From contig NZ_CP102770.1 of the NCBI RefSeq assembly GCF_038561935.1, forward strand, positions 6,448,001 to 6,512,000: 64,000 nt of DNA, in the 5' to 3' direction. Source of the DNA: Myxococcus stipitatus. GTDB lineage: Bacteria > Myxococcota > Myxococcia > Myxococcales > Myxococcaceae. How positions within the stretch are numbered: the stretch's first letter is position 1; each line of letters begins with the position of its first letter. A program made the translations under genes and the position numbers. Positions 51,759 through 60,733 of this stretch are shown here, piece after piece. The notes under the pieces were generated by a model. It saw nothing but the letters and a program-made list of their open reading frames with translations. It ran no database searches and was not told the origin of the DNA.

Positions 51759-52937
51759 CTATTCCCCGCAGCGGATCTTGTTGTCCTGCTCATCCTTGTT
51801 CGTAGCCTCTTGCTGGGCATCAGGATCCGACGGGTCATCCGCCATGGCCTTCTTGCAGCCCATGAAGAACTCGCCGCGCGCCTTGAAGACCTTGATGTAG
51901 TTGCTGTTCTCGTACGTCATCTCGTCGCGGAACGGGGCCGTGTCGAAGCAGTCCGGACGCTCGTGGTCCAGCAGGCCGCGCATCGCGTGAAGGCCGCTGC
52001 TCGGGAGCTCTTCGTACTTATCCAGACCGTTGCAGTTCGACTTCTGGGCAGGAGAGATACCGTAGTTGCGAGAGACGACAAAGGTCCCCAGGAAGTTCGG
52101 CAGGAAGTTCCCCAAGAAGCCAAGCACGCTGCCGATGCCGCTCTCGCCATCCGGCGGAATCCCCAGGAAGGCCATCCGCTTCACCTGGATGTGGAGGCCG
52201 TGCGCGTCACTTCCCGAGCGGTGGTTGCCTGCTCGCCGTGCACGAACGATGGCGTCACCACCATCCGGCATGTGCCAGCCATTGGCGTACATCGAATAGC
52301 GCGAGCGAAGCTGCAGGTTGGAGAGGTCGTGACCGCCGAAGACATCCGTCTGGAAGAAGCCACCCGGGCCTGAGTTCTCATCCAGGTAGGCGCGAGGAAG
52401 GATGGCGTTCTGGAAGTTCATCTGAACCTCCGACTCCACCCACCCCTTGTTGTTGAAGCCCCAGGAGTTGAGCAGCGAGCCCGCGCCCCGGTTGAGCAGC
52501 CCGAACACGCCACTGGCGAAGGAGCCTCCCTCACCCGAGCTGCCAGGGCTCCCCAACATGCCGGACTCCAGGAAGGGAATCTCCTTGTTGGTGATCGTGC
52601 CCTGCACGTTGGCGTAGCGCGCGATGAAGGACCCCGCGGGGTTGTTGGGCTCCACGGAGTCCATGTCCTTGTAGCGCTCGATCAGCTCCTCGTGGGCCTC
52701 CTTGCGCGCATCCTCGAACGCGGCGTCGTGTTGCCCCTTGGCGAAGTCGGTGAGCGCGTAGCTGGTCATCTCCCAGACGGCGTAGCGCGCCATCTCCTGG
52801 AGCTTCAGCTTCGCCCGGACCAACTCCGTCAGGTACATGCTGAACATCAGGATCATCACGAGGAGGGGCACGGACAGCGCGAACTCGACCGTGGCACCAC
52901 CGCGATGAAAACTCTTGCGAGACATTCGGGTTCTCAT
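51759..52937 (-). CDS. TadE-like pseudopilin (long form)
   Basis: About 392 residues. The N-terminus has the TadE motif HRGGATVEFALSVPLLVMILMF: Gly before A-T-V-E-F, with Glu at +5 conserved for prepilin peptidase recognition. The hydrophobic helix is followed by ~350 residues, far more than the ~150–200 of ordinary TadE, including a Gly/Ser-rich region (SGMLGSPGSSGEGGSFASGVFG) and several cysteines near the end (SNCNGLD, RPDCFD, MGCKK, IRCGE). Start ATG 52937 has GAGG six bases upstream; the TTG at 52949 overlaps the previous stop. Likely a minor pilin at the fibre tip. Confidence 0.8.
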   Translation of the reverse strand: MRTRMSRKSFHRGGATVEFALSVPLLVMILMFSMYLTELVRAKLKLQEMARYAVWEMTSYALTDFAKGQHDAAFEDARKEAHEELIERYKDMDSVEPNNPAGSFIARYANVQGTITNKEIPFLESGMLGSPGSSGEGGSFASGVFGLLNRGAGSLLNSWGFNNKGWVESEVQMNFQNAILPRAYLDENSGPGGFFQTDVFGGHDLSNLQLRSRYSMYANGWHMPDGGDAIVRARRAGNHRSGSDAHGLHIQVKRMAFLGIPPDGESGIGSVLGFLGNFLPNFLGTFVVSRNYGISPAQKSNCNGLDKYEELPSSGLHAMRGLLDHERPDCFDTAPFRDEMTYENSNYIKVFKARGEFFMGCKKAMADDPSDPDAQQEATNKDEQDNKIRCGE

Positions 52938-52945
52938 CGCGGGCC

Positions 52946-55018
52946 TCAATGCGTGATGACCTTCGGGCCGAAGCCCTGGAGCGCACTCGGCAGCGAGTCA
53001 ATCATCTGCCCGACCACCGGAAGCTGATGGCGTCCCTGGAACACGGACGCCAGACGTGGGCGCCAGTACGGATTGAAGAAGTTGGGCTGCTCCGTCCAGT
53101 TGCCGGGGCGGTGGTAATAGCTCTGACCGCGCGAGAGGACGTTCATTCCCTCGAGGAGGCTGAGGAACTTCTTGCGCTTGTTCAGCATGTCCAGCCCCTC
53201 GGAGTCAGGCGTGAGGGCGAACTTCACCTTGCCTTGTTCATTCAGGAGCGCCGGAGCATTGGTCCCGGTGCCGTCCTTGTTCTCCCGGTTCACGACATCT
53301 TCGGGGGACTTGTTGAGATACAGCCACGCAGTGGGCTGGTTGAAGTCCTGCTCGCGCGTGGCCATCTGGCCCATGTTCGCATCCGCCGCGGGGTTGCACG
53401 TCGAGCCATACTGCCCCGGCTCGAAGTGCATGAACGGCGTCACACCGCCCCACGGATGATTGCCATCCTGGGCCGGGCGCACGTTGGCCGTGTACACGCT
53501 CACCTTGAACCAGCACCCCTTCAGGAGCTCGAGGACGCAGACCTTCTCCTCGTGGACCCCCACCTGACGCTCGGGCCCCTTGGGCGCCCTGTGCTGGCGC
53601 CAGTTCTCGCTGTTCTGGGGATAGTGGACGCGCCAGTGGACACCGCCGTTGACGCCTTGGGAGTCCTCCTGGTTCAGCGCCCAGACGCTCGGCTTGAACA
53701 TGCGCATGTACGGCACCTTGGTGCGCGAGGTGTCGCCGAGCCCCTTGCGGTTGTCGCCGAAGCAGCGGGTGTACGGGTCCTTGTTGTTGCAGGACAGCGG
53801 ATTGTCCGCCTTGCCCACGACCACGTCGACCTCGGCCGGCCCCAGCTTGAGCCAGTACAAATCGTCCGCGCCCATGTTGTCGCCCTGCGCCGTCATGCCC
53901 CAGGGGTAGAGGTTGTCGTTCCAGTCGCGGATGTAGTTGTGCTGAGAGCCTCCCCTGTCGATGAGGTTCTTCGCCGCCGGGAACGTCGCCGAGAGCATGC
54001 GCGTCTGTCCCATCTTCTGGAACTCGAACAGACCTGGCGCATTCACGCCGTTGTTGAGCATGTCTCGGATGAAGCCGAGCGCATCTGGCAGCGGCAGGAT
54101 GTCTCCCAGGCGGCGCGACGTGATGAAGCGCTCCGGACACGTCCCACCCGAGCTGCGGTCACACGAGTAGCGGGTGGCGTTGGTGATGCCGCCCATGGAG
54201 CGCTTGGCTCGCGCAATCGGGTCATTCGCCGCGCGGGCCTTCACATCCAGCGCACCGAAGGGGTTCTTCCATGTATTCGGGGCCAACGGCTTCCCGCCCG
54301 CGGCCGCGCTGTGCGCCTGGCTGAAGAGGCAAGTGGTATAGGCGCCCGTGATGAGCTGGCTCGCCATGGAGTTGAGGTTCGTGTCGTTCGCGTCCAGCAC
54401 GCCCTGCGTCGTCTGCAACACATGCGTGGCCGCCGACATCATCACGGCTTGTGACGTGAAATACATGGCGCCATTGAACACACGATGTGCTGGCACGACA
54501 TATTTCCCCAGCCACCTGTCAGGGTTGACTGCCTTCAAGACGCGCTGAAGCGGCTGGAGGAACGCCGTCTTGTACAGCGTGATGATCTTGTTGATCGCCT
54601 TGATGACCGGACCGATGTACGGAATCACCTCGATGATGGGACACAAGATGATCCACAACTTCTTGCGTTTGCCCGCGCACGGATTGAGGGTCTTCATGAA
54701 CCCGTAGAGGTCCGTGAAAAACGCCTCCGCTCCGTAGATGACGGAGATGAGCGAGTGCCACATCATCGCCGACACGTAGTGAGACACCTGCGTGCGGTTG
54801 GCGTACGCGTAGAAGTTGAACGCGCGCGCCTCCATGGCCGCCATGGAGTACGCGCCAGCATCTGCGGTGTTCTGCAGACGCACGCGCTCGTGCACGGTGT
54901 GGCCGATGTTGACCGTGGTCAGCACGGCGATGGACATGACCAGGACCATCAGCGCGGCCAGGACGAGAGCCTGGCCTTCCTGGCGACGGAAGCTCTGGCG
55001 GAGGATTTGAGTGAACAT
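52946..55018 (-). CDS. TadG-like protein (large pseudopilin)
   Basis: 690 residues, the largest minor-pilin-like protein here. RRQEGQALVLAALMVLVMSI is the TadG/TadE-type N-terminal helix with G-Q-A at the processing region; Glu +5 is replaced, as in TadG. Then NTADAGAYSMAAMEARAFNFYAYAN follows, typical of TadG-like N-terminal domains. A large extracellular domain has many aromatics and eight or more cysteines in pairs (NPCAGKRKK, SCNNKDPYTRCFGD, STCNPAAD, RYSCDRSSGGTCPE). No von Willebrand domain was recognised. In the killing-system context this is a candidate for prey contact; that is inference. Confidence 0.8.
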   Translation of the reverse strand: MFTQILRQSFRRQEGQALVLAALMVLVMSIAVLTTVNIGHTVHERVRLQNTADAGAYSMAAMEARAFNFYAYANRTQVSHYVSAMMWHSLISVIYGAEAFFTDLYGFMKTLNPCAGKRKKLWIILCPIIEVIPYIGPVIKAINKIITLYKTAFLQPLQRVLKAVNPDRWLGKYVVPAHRVFNGAMYFTSQAVMMSAATHVLQTTQGVLDANDTNLNSMASQLITGAYTTCLFSQAHSAAAGGKPLAPNTWKNPFGALDVKARAANDPIARAKRSMGGITNATRYSCDRSSGGTCPERFITSRRLGDILPLPDALGFIRDMLNNGVNAPGLFEFQKMGQTRMLSATFPAAKNLIDRGGSQHNYIRDWNDNLYPWGMTAQGDNMGADDLYWLKLGPAEVDVVVGKADNPLSCNNKDPYTRCFGDNRKGLGDTSRTKVPYMRMFKPSVWALNQEDSQGVNGGVHWRVHYPQNSENWRQHRAPKGPERQVGVHEEKVCVLELLKGCWFKVSVYTANVRPAQDGNHPWGGVTPFMHFEPGQYGSTCNPAADANMGQMATREQDFNQPTAWLYLNKSPEDVVNRENKDGTGTNAPALLNEQGKVKFALTPDSEGLDMLNKRKKFLSLLEGMNVLSRGQSYYHRPGNWTEQPNFFNPYWRPRLASVFQGRHQLPVVGQMIDSLPSALQGFGPKVITH

Positions 55019-55033
55019 GGTGTGTGCGTCCTC

Positions 55034-56053
55034 TTACAGGCCCCAGTCGGGGTTGAGGTGCATGACCCACTTCCGATGGAAGTTGGACTGCATGCGCATG
55101 GAGTAGGTCGCCGTCAGTGGCATGAAGTAGCGCTTGCCCACGAGGCTCGAGACCAGCGGGATGCTTCCGGTGGCGAGTCCCCAGAGCACCCACATCTCTG
55201 GGGCGTAGAGCGAGTCGTAGCCCTGCTCGTGCTCGATGCCCCGCGCACGTGCCACGAGCCCGGAGATGTTCCCATCCGCCATCATGTTGGCGCGCGGGTC
55301 CAGCGTGGCCCGGTCGATGGCGCCTCGCAGCGCCACGTTGGATTGGGACGCGTACCACGCGGTGAAGATGATCCAGTTCGCGAACGGGATCTTCATCTCG
55401 TAGAAGTAGCGCAGCCGGATGGTGAGCCGCGTCGCCTTGCGATACACGAGCTCCGAGCTGTCCGGCTCCGGGAGGTTGAAGAACTTGCGGATGTTGTTCT
55501 CGAGCGAGGGCACTTCCGGAAAGCTGTCCGCCCCGTCGAAGTCCAGCTCCTGCCAGTTGTAGCCGGTCCGCAGCTTCCAGATGGTGTCGATGGGCGTGAA
55601 GTACGCCGGATTGACGGTGTCCACGCGGATGAGGCCGAACAGGTTCGAGCCGTTCACCGTGCGAGGCACCCGGCCGCCGCCGAAGTTCAGCGTGCGCATG
55701 GCCGAGTCGTAGATCTGATGGATGGCGAAGGTCTTCGCCAGGTTGCCGATGTCATCGGTGCGGCCCAACGTCGGCAGCAGCGCGATGATGGCCGCGTCGT
55801 GCATGCGCTCGTTGTTGCCGTTCCACACGATGCCGGCCCGTGCCGCCTGGTACGCGGCGTACTCGGTCATCAACTTCGCGTGCTGAATCAGCGTGAGCTG
55901 GATGATGCCCAGCGTCATGAACACCGCGAGCGGCATGATCATCGCCGCTTCGACCGCCGCCTGACCGGATTGCCGGCTGGCGGTCCCCCGCGACCGCCCT
56001 TCCTGTTCCATTCCCATGGCGCCATTATCGCGATCAGCGCCCGCATGACGCAT
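55034..56053 (-). CDS. TadE-like pseudopilin
   Basis: 339 residues from ATG 56053. After ~30 residues of leader, SRQSGQAAVEAAMIMPLAVFMTLGI gives the TadE motif (Gly then Q-A-A-V-E) with Glu +5 and a hydrophobic helix. The rest is a large extracellular part (IYDSAMRTLNFGGG, AGIVWNGNNERMHDAAIIALLP). The start is uncertain: ATG 56017 or 56011 would give a more usual leader, and the strong AGGAGG at 56084–56089 (read on the minus strand) is too far from any of them. It follows the anti-sigma gene by 58 bases and is the first gene of the pilin half. Confidence 0.78.
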   Translation of the reverse strand: MRHAGADRDNGAMGMEQEGRSRGTASRQSGQAAVEAAMIMPLAVFMTLGIIQLTLIQHAKLMTEYAAYQAARAGIVWNGNNERMHDAAIIALLPTLGRTDDIGNLAKTFAIHQIYDSAMRTLNFGGGRVPRTVNGSNLFGLIRVDTVNPAYFTPIDTIWKLRTGYNWQELDFDGADSFPEVPSLENNIRKFFNLPEPDSSELVYRKATRLTIRLRYFYEMKIPFANWIIFTAWYASQSNVALRGAIDRATLDPRANMMADGNISGLVARARGIEHEQGYDSLYAPEMWVLWGLATGSIPLVSSLVGKRYFMPLTATYSMRMQSNFHRKWVMHLNPDWGL

Positions 56054-56081
56054 CGGTCAAATGGACAGCGGCCGAGGTATC

Positions 56082-56112
56082 AACCTCCTAAAATCTAAAA
56101 ATCGCGGAGGTT
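56082..56112 (-). promoter_or_regulatory. AT-rich hairpin masking an AGGAGG ahead of the TadE-like gene
   Basis: On the minus strand, AACCTCC directly after the anti-sigma stop can pair with GGAGGTT 17 bases on, closing an AT-rich loop (GCGATTTTTAGATTTTA). The right arm contains a consensus Shine-Dalgarno, AGGAGG. It could modulate translation of the pilin genes, mark the end of the anti-sigma message, or hold a promoter. No start codon lies at normal spacing from the AGGAGG. Confidence 0.4.
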
Positions 56113-57572
56113 TACTCGGCGGGCTTGGCATCCGCCGCGTTCTCAGGCGCGCCTGAGACAGGCGTCTCGCTCAAGCGCCGCCGCGCCGCCTGCGCGGCTT
56201 GAGACCCCGGTGATTCCGCCAATACTTGTTGACAGGCCGCGACACCCGCCGCGCGGCGCCCCAAAGCCAGCTCGGCGTCACACACGCGGCTGAGCAAATC
56301 CATACGCGTTGAGCCGGTCGCCCCCGCGTCGAGTGCGAGTCTGAGCAGACTCACCTCTTGGGCCCGGTTGCCCGCGCGGTAGGCCTCCTGGGCCAGCCGG
56401 GACAGCTCCGCGACGCTTTGCCTTGGCGCCGGGGCCGCCTGGTCGTCCGACTCCTGTTGGGGCTCGGCGGCAGGCGCGGCGCGAGCCTCCAGGGAGACCT
56501 CCCCCTTCGCCTTCTTCGCCGTGGGCAGGCGCGGCTGCTGGGTGCGCGAGGGCATCTCCTTCGCGGTCTCCACCGGCGCAGGGGGCGCCTCCGCCAGGGC
56601 AACGCGTCCGGTCGCCTGGTCCACGGGGGCGGGCGCGCTGGCCGCCACACCACCTCGTGCCAAGGGCTCGGTGACGGACTCCAAGGCCGGCGCACCGGGG
56701 GCTTCATCCCAGGACTTCGCCGGCCCCCCCAGCACCTCGGCCCGGGAGGACTCCTGCTTCGAGCCACCACCGCCCAGCCGCAGCGCATCGCGAGGAGGAC
56801 TCGGCGCTGTGGCCACCGCGGCCGAGGGCACGTTATCCAGCGCCGCCGCACCCTCCACATCCAGGTTCGGCGCCATGCGGCCAGGCGCCTTCTCACGGCT
56901 CGCCTTCTGGGCGGAAGGCGCCTGGGCCTTCCGCTCATCCGCGCGGCGACGGGGCCCTACCCCACCGCCACTGCCCGCCTCCTCCCAGCCTTGCGCGCGC
57001 TCCGCCTCCGCGCCTTCCACGTGCGCGGCCTCCTTCGCGAATGCCACCGCGTCCTTGTCGCCACCGTACTGATTCGCGTCCGCCAGGGCCTGCGCGGGCG
57101 CCTCGGCGAACGGGGCAGCGGCCGTGGGCTTGGCGACGGTCCCGCCCATCGGAGGAGGAGGCGCATGAGCCGCCTCCATCCGCTTCGCCTCCACGGAGGA
57201 CAGATGGGGCCGCGTCAGCTCCGGCGAAACGGCCATGAAGGTCAGGACACTCAAGGTGCCCGCGGAGGCAAGCCCGACGACGGGCAGCAGCCAGCGGCGC
57301 CAGCGCGAGGGCTGGGGCACGGGCCCCGCGGCGGCACGGCGCGCGGACTGCTGCGCATAGGCCAGCAGCGACTCCAGTCCCGCGTCCGGCGCGGGCTCCT
57401 CGGAGAGCTGGGCCATGGTGACGCGCACACCACGAATCTCGTTCAGCGTCTGCGTGCAGCGGGGGCAGCCCTGCAGATGGGACTCCACCACCTGAGCCTC
57501 CGAGACGGGCAGCTCGCCATAGGCGAAGTCGAGGAGGCGGTCCTCGTGCGCATGGACGTTCTGCGGCTTCAT
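56112..57572 (-). CDS. Anti-sigma factor with zinc-finger domain and long Ala/Pro-rich extension
   Basis: 486 residues. The N-terminal ~45 residues are a zinc-finger anti-sigma domain: H32-x3-C36-x2-C39 in SHLQGCPRC, the zf-HC2 motif. One membrane helix at ~94–114 (WLLPVVGLASAGTLSVLTFM). Then ~280 residues of low-complexity Ala/Pro/Glu/Lys sequence, and a C-terminal TPR-like region (AQEAYRAGNRAQEVSLLRLAL, ALGRRAAGVAACQQVL) in the periplasm. It should hold the ECF sigma factor at the membrane and release it on an envelope signal sensed by the TPRs. Start ATG overlaps the sigma stop (ATGA). Confidence 0.88.
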   Translation of the reverse strand: MKPQNVHAHEDRLLDFAYGELPVSEAQVVESHLQGCPRCTQTLNEIRGVRVTMAQLSEEPAPDAGLESLLAYAQQSARRAAAGPVPQPSRWRRWLLPVVGLASAGTLSVLTFMAVSPELTRPHLSSVEAKRMEAAHAPPPPMGGTVAKPTAAAPFAEAPAQALADANQYGGDKDAVAFAKEAAHVEGAEAERAQGWEEAGSGGGVGPRRRADERKAQAPSAQKASREKAPGRMAPNLDVEGAAALDNVPSAAVATAPSPPRDALRLGGGGSKQESSRAEVLGGPAKSWDEAPGAPALESVTEPLARGGVAASAPAPVDQATGRVALAEAPPAPVETAKEMPSRTQQPRLPTAKKAKGEVSLEARAAPAAEPQQESDDQAAPAPRQSVAELSRLAQEAYRAGNRAQEVSLLRLALDAGATGSTRMDLLSRVCDAELALGRRAAGVAACQQVLAESPGSQAAQAARRRLSETPVSGAPENAADAKPAE

Positions 57573-58246
57573 CCCACCACCGTCCTTCCATCCTCGGCGA
57601 GGTCGCCGTCCACGCCCAGCTCCGCGAGCCGGCGGCGCAAGCCATCGAGCGCGTAGCGCATCCGGCTCTTCACCGTGTTCTCGGAGACACCCGTCACCTC
57701 CGCGATGTCCTTGAACGGGATGCCGCTGTACTCACGCAGGACGAACACCTCGCGCTGCTCCTCCGGCAGGGCCGCCAGGGCCCGCTCCAGCAGCGGGCGC
57801 AGGCGCGCGTTGAAGGCCCCCCGCTCGGGGCTGGCTCCGGAATCCGGCAGCGCATCCGACAAGGCGCGGCCCTCCTCGCCATTCTCCCCCTTCACCGGCG
57901 ACTCCAGGGACGCGGCCTGGCGGTAGCTTTCTTTGCGCGCGCTGTCCACACAGAGGTTCCTCGCGATGGTGTAGACCCAAGTCGTGAACCGGGCCTTCGC
58001 CTGGTATTCGCCGGCGCTGCGTACCACCTTCAGCCACGTCTCCTGCAGCACGTCCTCCGCCCGTGCGCGTTGGCCGACGAAGCGCAGGATGAAGTTGAAC
58101 ACCGGTGTCCTGTGCCTGCGCACCAACGCCTCGAACGCACGAGCGTCTCCCGCCTGGAAGGCGAGCATCAACCGCTCGTCTGAGGTCTCCGGTCCCAACA
58201 CTCCCCCATCGCTCGTGGAGCCACGCTCACTCCGGCCCACCCTCAA
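57569..58246 (-). CDS. ECF-type RNA polymerase sigma factor
   Basis: 225 residues. Sigma region 2 (FEALVRRHRTPVFNFILRFVG, AEDVLQETWLKVVRSA, RFTTWVYTIARNLCVDSARK) and region 4 (ALAALPEEQREVFVLREYSGIPFKDIAEVTGVSENTVKSRM, quoted here as PEEQREVFVLREYSG and DIAEVTGVSENTVKSRM) are complete, with no region 1 or 3. TTG start at 58246 with AAGAGGG six bases upstream. It is encoded directly before its anti-sigma factor and the pilin genes, so it is a good candidate to switch on the Tad-like locus, its own operon included. No -35/-10 pair was confirmed. Confidence 0.92.
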   Translation of the reverse strand: MRVGRSERGSTSDGGVLGPETSDERLMLAFQAGDARAFEALVRRHRTPVFNFILRFVGQRARAEDVLQETWLKVVRSAGEYQAKARFTTWVYTIARNLCVDSARKESYRQAASLESPVKGENGEEGRALSDALPDSGASPERGAFNARLRPLLERALAALPEEQREVFVLREYSGIPFKDIAEVTGVSENTVKSRMRYALDGLRRRLAELGVDGDLAEDGRTVVG

Positions 58247-58282
58247 CCCGAGCCCTCTTAACGGGCGACGGTGCGCAAGGGT

Positions 58283-58690
58283 CTAATCCGGTCGTGGCTT
58301 CCGGTAAGTGGCGAGAATGACAGGGAGCGCGACGACTGTCACCAATGCGGCCTGGGCCAGCAGGACGGTCGGCAGGGGCCGCTGGACATGGACCTGGAGG
58401 GAGCGGCCAAGCGCCAGGCCCAGCAGGATGCCCGTCGCCGTCCGCACACCGTTGGAACCCGAGGCCGGGCGAAAGCGCCCCACCGCCCAGTCCACCAGCG
58501 CGGGAAGCGTGAGGAGCAGCACCACCGGCACGTCCCACTCCCACGACAGGGGAGCCCGCGCGGCGAACAACCCCACCATCGAGGCCAACAGCACCGGGTA
58601 CGTCCCCAGGCAGCGCGCGCACACGCGCACTCCGCCGAGCAGGTACGTGCGGTTGTACTCATCCGGGTGATGGTGACTGAGCCAGAACAC
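58283..58690 (-). CDS. DUF2085 small membrane protein
   Basis: 135 residues. The DUF2085 signature is visible: [16 protein letters not shown] followed by [11 protein letters not shown], with His and Cys residues placed as for metal binding. Three to four membrane helices ([48 protein letters not shown]). GTG 58690 is chosen because GGAGGGG lies six bases before it; it overlaps the end of the ABC ATPase gene by 32 bases. Function unknown across the family. It is the last gene of the operon that runs from 62478. Confidence 0.82.
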   Translation of the reverse strand: MFWLSHHHPDEYNRTYLLGGVRVCARCLGTYPVLLASMVGLFAARAPLSWEWDVPVVLLLTLPALVDWAVGRFRPASGSNGVRTATGILLGLALGRSLQVHVQRPLPTVLLAQAALVTVVALPVILATYRKPRPD

Positions 58691-59711
58691 CGACGGCCCC
58701 TCCAGACTGTGGCGCGGGTGTGGACTGCCGGGACGCGTCTTCCGCCAGGAAGCATGCGGCGAAGTGCCCGTCCGGCAGCGGATACAGCGGCGGGGACTCG
58801 CGCCGGCAGCGCTCCATGGCGAGCGGACAGCGCGGATGGAACGTACACCCCGGAGGAGGCGCCAGCGGAGAGGGCGGCTCTCCCGGCACCAACATGCGCG
58901 TGCGAGTCTTCCCCGGGTCCGGCACCGGCACTGCCGCGAGCAGCGCCTGGGTGTAGGGATGGCGAGGACGGCTGTACAGCGCACGCGCCGGCGCCAGCTC
59001 CACGATGCGCCCCAGGTACATGACCGCCACGCGGGTGGACATGTGCTCGACGATGTTCAGGTCGTGCGCGATGAAGACGTAGGTGAGGCCCCGCTCGCGC
59101 TGCAGGTCCACGAGCAGGTTGACGATTTGAGCCTGGATGGAGACGTCGAGCGCGCTGATGGGCTCATCGGCCACCACCAGGTCCGGGCGCAAGGCGATGG
59201 CGCGAGCGATGCCCAGCCGCTGGCGCTGCCCACCGGAGAACTCGTGTGGATAGCGCCCGAGCGCCTCGCGAGGCAGTCCCATCGCATCCAGCAGCGACGC
59301 GACCTCGCGCTCCCGCTCTCCCGGACCTCGTGCGAGGCCGTGGATGTCGAAGGGCTCGCCCAGGATGTCGCGCACCGTCATCCGAGGGTTGAGCGACGCA
59401 TACGGGTCCTGGAAGACGAACTGCATCCGCCGGCGCAGCGGCCGCAACTGGCGCTGCGACAACCCCGTGAGCTCCTGCCCGTCGAAGCGGACCGAGCCCG
59501 CGGTGGGGTCCACCAGCCGAAGCAACGCGCGGCCCAGCGTGCTCTTGCCGCAGCCGCTCTCCCCCACCAGCCCGAGCGTCTCGCCCCGGAACACATCCAG
59601 GCTGATGCCGTCCACGGCCTTCACCGCGCCGCGCGTGCGCTGAAGCAAGCCCCCGCGCACGGGGAAGTGGACCGCGACATTCCTGGCCTGAAGCAGCGGC
59701 TCGGAGCTCAT
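58659..59711 (-). CDS. ABC transporter ATPase, dipeptide/oligopeptide type (DppF/OppF-like)
   Basis: 350 residues. Walker [17 protein letters not shown]-loop [14 protein letters not shown], signature [17 protein letters not shown], Walker [15 protein letters not shown], and the C-terminal oligopeptide-transporter domain [12 protein letters not shown] with a [14 protein letters not shown] cysteine cluster (iron–sulfur in some family members). ATG 59711 overlaps the stop of the DppD-like gene by four bases. No permease or binding-protein genes adjoin, so the membrane partner is elsewhere. Confidence 0.92.
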   Translation of the reverse strand: MSSEPLLQARNVAVHFPVRGGLLQRTRGAVKAVDGISLDVFRGETLGLVGESGCGKSTLGRALLRLVDPTAGSVRFDGQELTGLSQRQLRPLRRRMQFVFQDPYASLNPRMTVRDILGEPFDIHGLARGPGEREREVASLLDAMGLPREALGRYPHEFSGGQRQRLGIARAIALRPDLVVADEPISALDVSIQAQIVNLLVDLQRERGLTYVFIAHDLNIVEHMSTRVAVMYLGRIVELAPARALYSRPRHPYTQALLAAVPVPDPGKTRTRMLVPGEPPSPLAPPPGCTFHPRCPLAMERCRRESPPLYPLPDGHFAACFLAEDASRQSTPAPQSGGAVGVLAQSPSPG

Positions 59712-60733
59712 GGCGCGGGCACCGGATGATGACAGGCCACGAGCTGGCCTCCGCGCTTCACCTCGAGCACCGGCGCCACTCGAACGCACTCCTCTCGCGC
59801 ACGCTCACACCGCTCACGGAACGCACAGCCCGACGGCAAGCGCCCCAGCGCGGGCACCATGCCGGGAATCGCGCGCAGCCTGCGGCGGACACTTGAGCCA
59901 CTCCCCTCCACCTCGCCGCCCAACGCGGGAAGCGAGCGCAGGAGGCCCGCGGTGTACGGATGGGCGGGACTCGCGAACAGCTCCCGCACCGGCGCCTGCT
60001 CCACCACCTTCCCCGCGTACATCACCACCACCGTGTCGCAGCTCTCCGCGACGACGCCCAGGTCGTGGGTGATGAGCATCACCGCCATTCCGCGCTCGGC
60101 CTGCAGGCGCTTGAGCAAGTCCAGGATCTGCGCCTGGATGGTGACGTCCAACGCCGTGGTGGGCTCGTCCGCGATGAGCAGCGCCGGGTCACACGCCAGC
60201 GCCATCGCGATCATCACCCGCTGACGCATTCCGCCGGAGAGCTGATGAGGCCAGGCATCCACGCGCTCGCCCGGCGCGGGAATGCCCACCTGCCTCAACA
60301 TCTCCACCGCGCGCTCCCGCGCCTGTGAGCGAGAGGCGCCCAGGTGGTGCCGGACTCCCTCGGCGATCTGCTCGCCCACCGTGAAGACGGGGTTGAGCGA
60401 CGTCATCGGCTCCTGGAACACCATGGCCGCATGACGTCCTCGCACGCGCCGCAGCTCCTCGTCGGAGAGCTTCAGCAGGTCGCGTCCCTGGAAGAGCACC
60501 TCTCCCGCCGCCACCCGAACGGGAGGCTGGGGCGCGAGGCGCAACACGGACAGCGCGGTGAGGCTCTTTCCACAGCCGCTCTCCCCCACCACGCCCAGCG
60601 TGCCGCCCGGAGGCACCGAGAAGGACACGCCTTCCACCGCGCGCACCGGCCCCTCGTCCCGCGACAACTCCACGGTGAGTCCCCGGACGTCCAGCAGGGG
60701 GCCAGCGTGCGTGGGCGACGCGGCGTGCGTCAC
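59708..60733 (-). CDS. ABC transporter ATPase, dipeptide/oligopeptide type (DppD/OppD-like)
   Basis: 341 residues. Walker [17 protein letters not shown]-loop [14 protein letters not shown], signature [17 protein letters not shown], Walker [15 protein letters not shown], and [14 protein letters not shown] with a [14 protein letters not shown] cluster. All ATP-site residues are intact. GTG 60733 overlaps the stop of the GspE-N gene by four bases. Forms a heterodimer with the next gene, coupling ATP hydrolysis to peptide (or nickel/heme) uptake or, less usually, efflux; substrate unknown. Confidence 0.92.
   Translation of the reverse strand: MTHAASPTHAGPLLDVRGLTVELSRDEGPVRAVEGVSFSVPPGGTLGVVGESGCGKSLTALSVLRLAPQPPVRVAAGEVLFQGRDLLKLSDEELRRVRGRHAAMVFQEPMTSLNPVFTVGEQIAEGVRHHLGASRSQARERAVEMLRQVGIPAPGERVDAWPHQLSGGMRQRVMIAMALACDPALLIADEPTTALDVTIQAQILDLLKRLQAERGMAVMLITHDLGVVAESCDTVVVMYAGKVVEQAPVRELFASPAHPYTAGLLRSLPALGGEVEGSGSSVRRRLRAIPGMVPALGRLPSGCAFRERCERAREECVRVAPVLEVKRGGQLVACHHPVPAP

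Noticed and set aside
58659-60733. A complete peptide importer
   Set aside because: Only the two ATPases are present; no permease or substrate-binding protein is encoded next to them.
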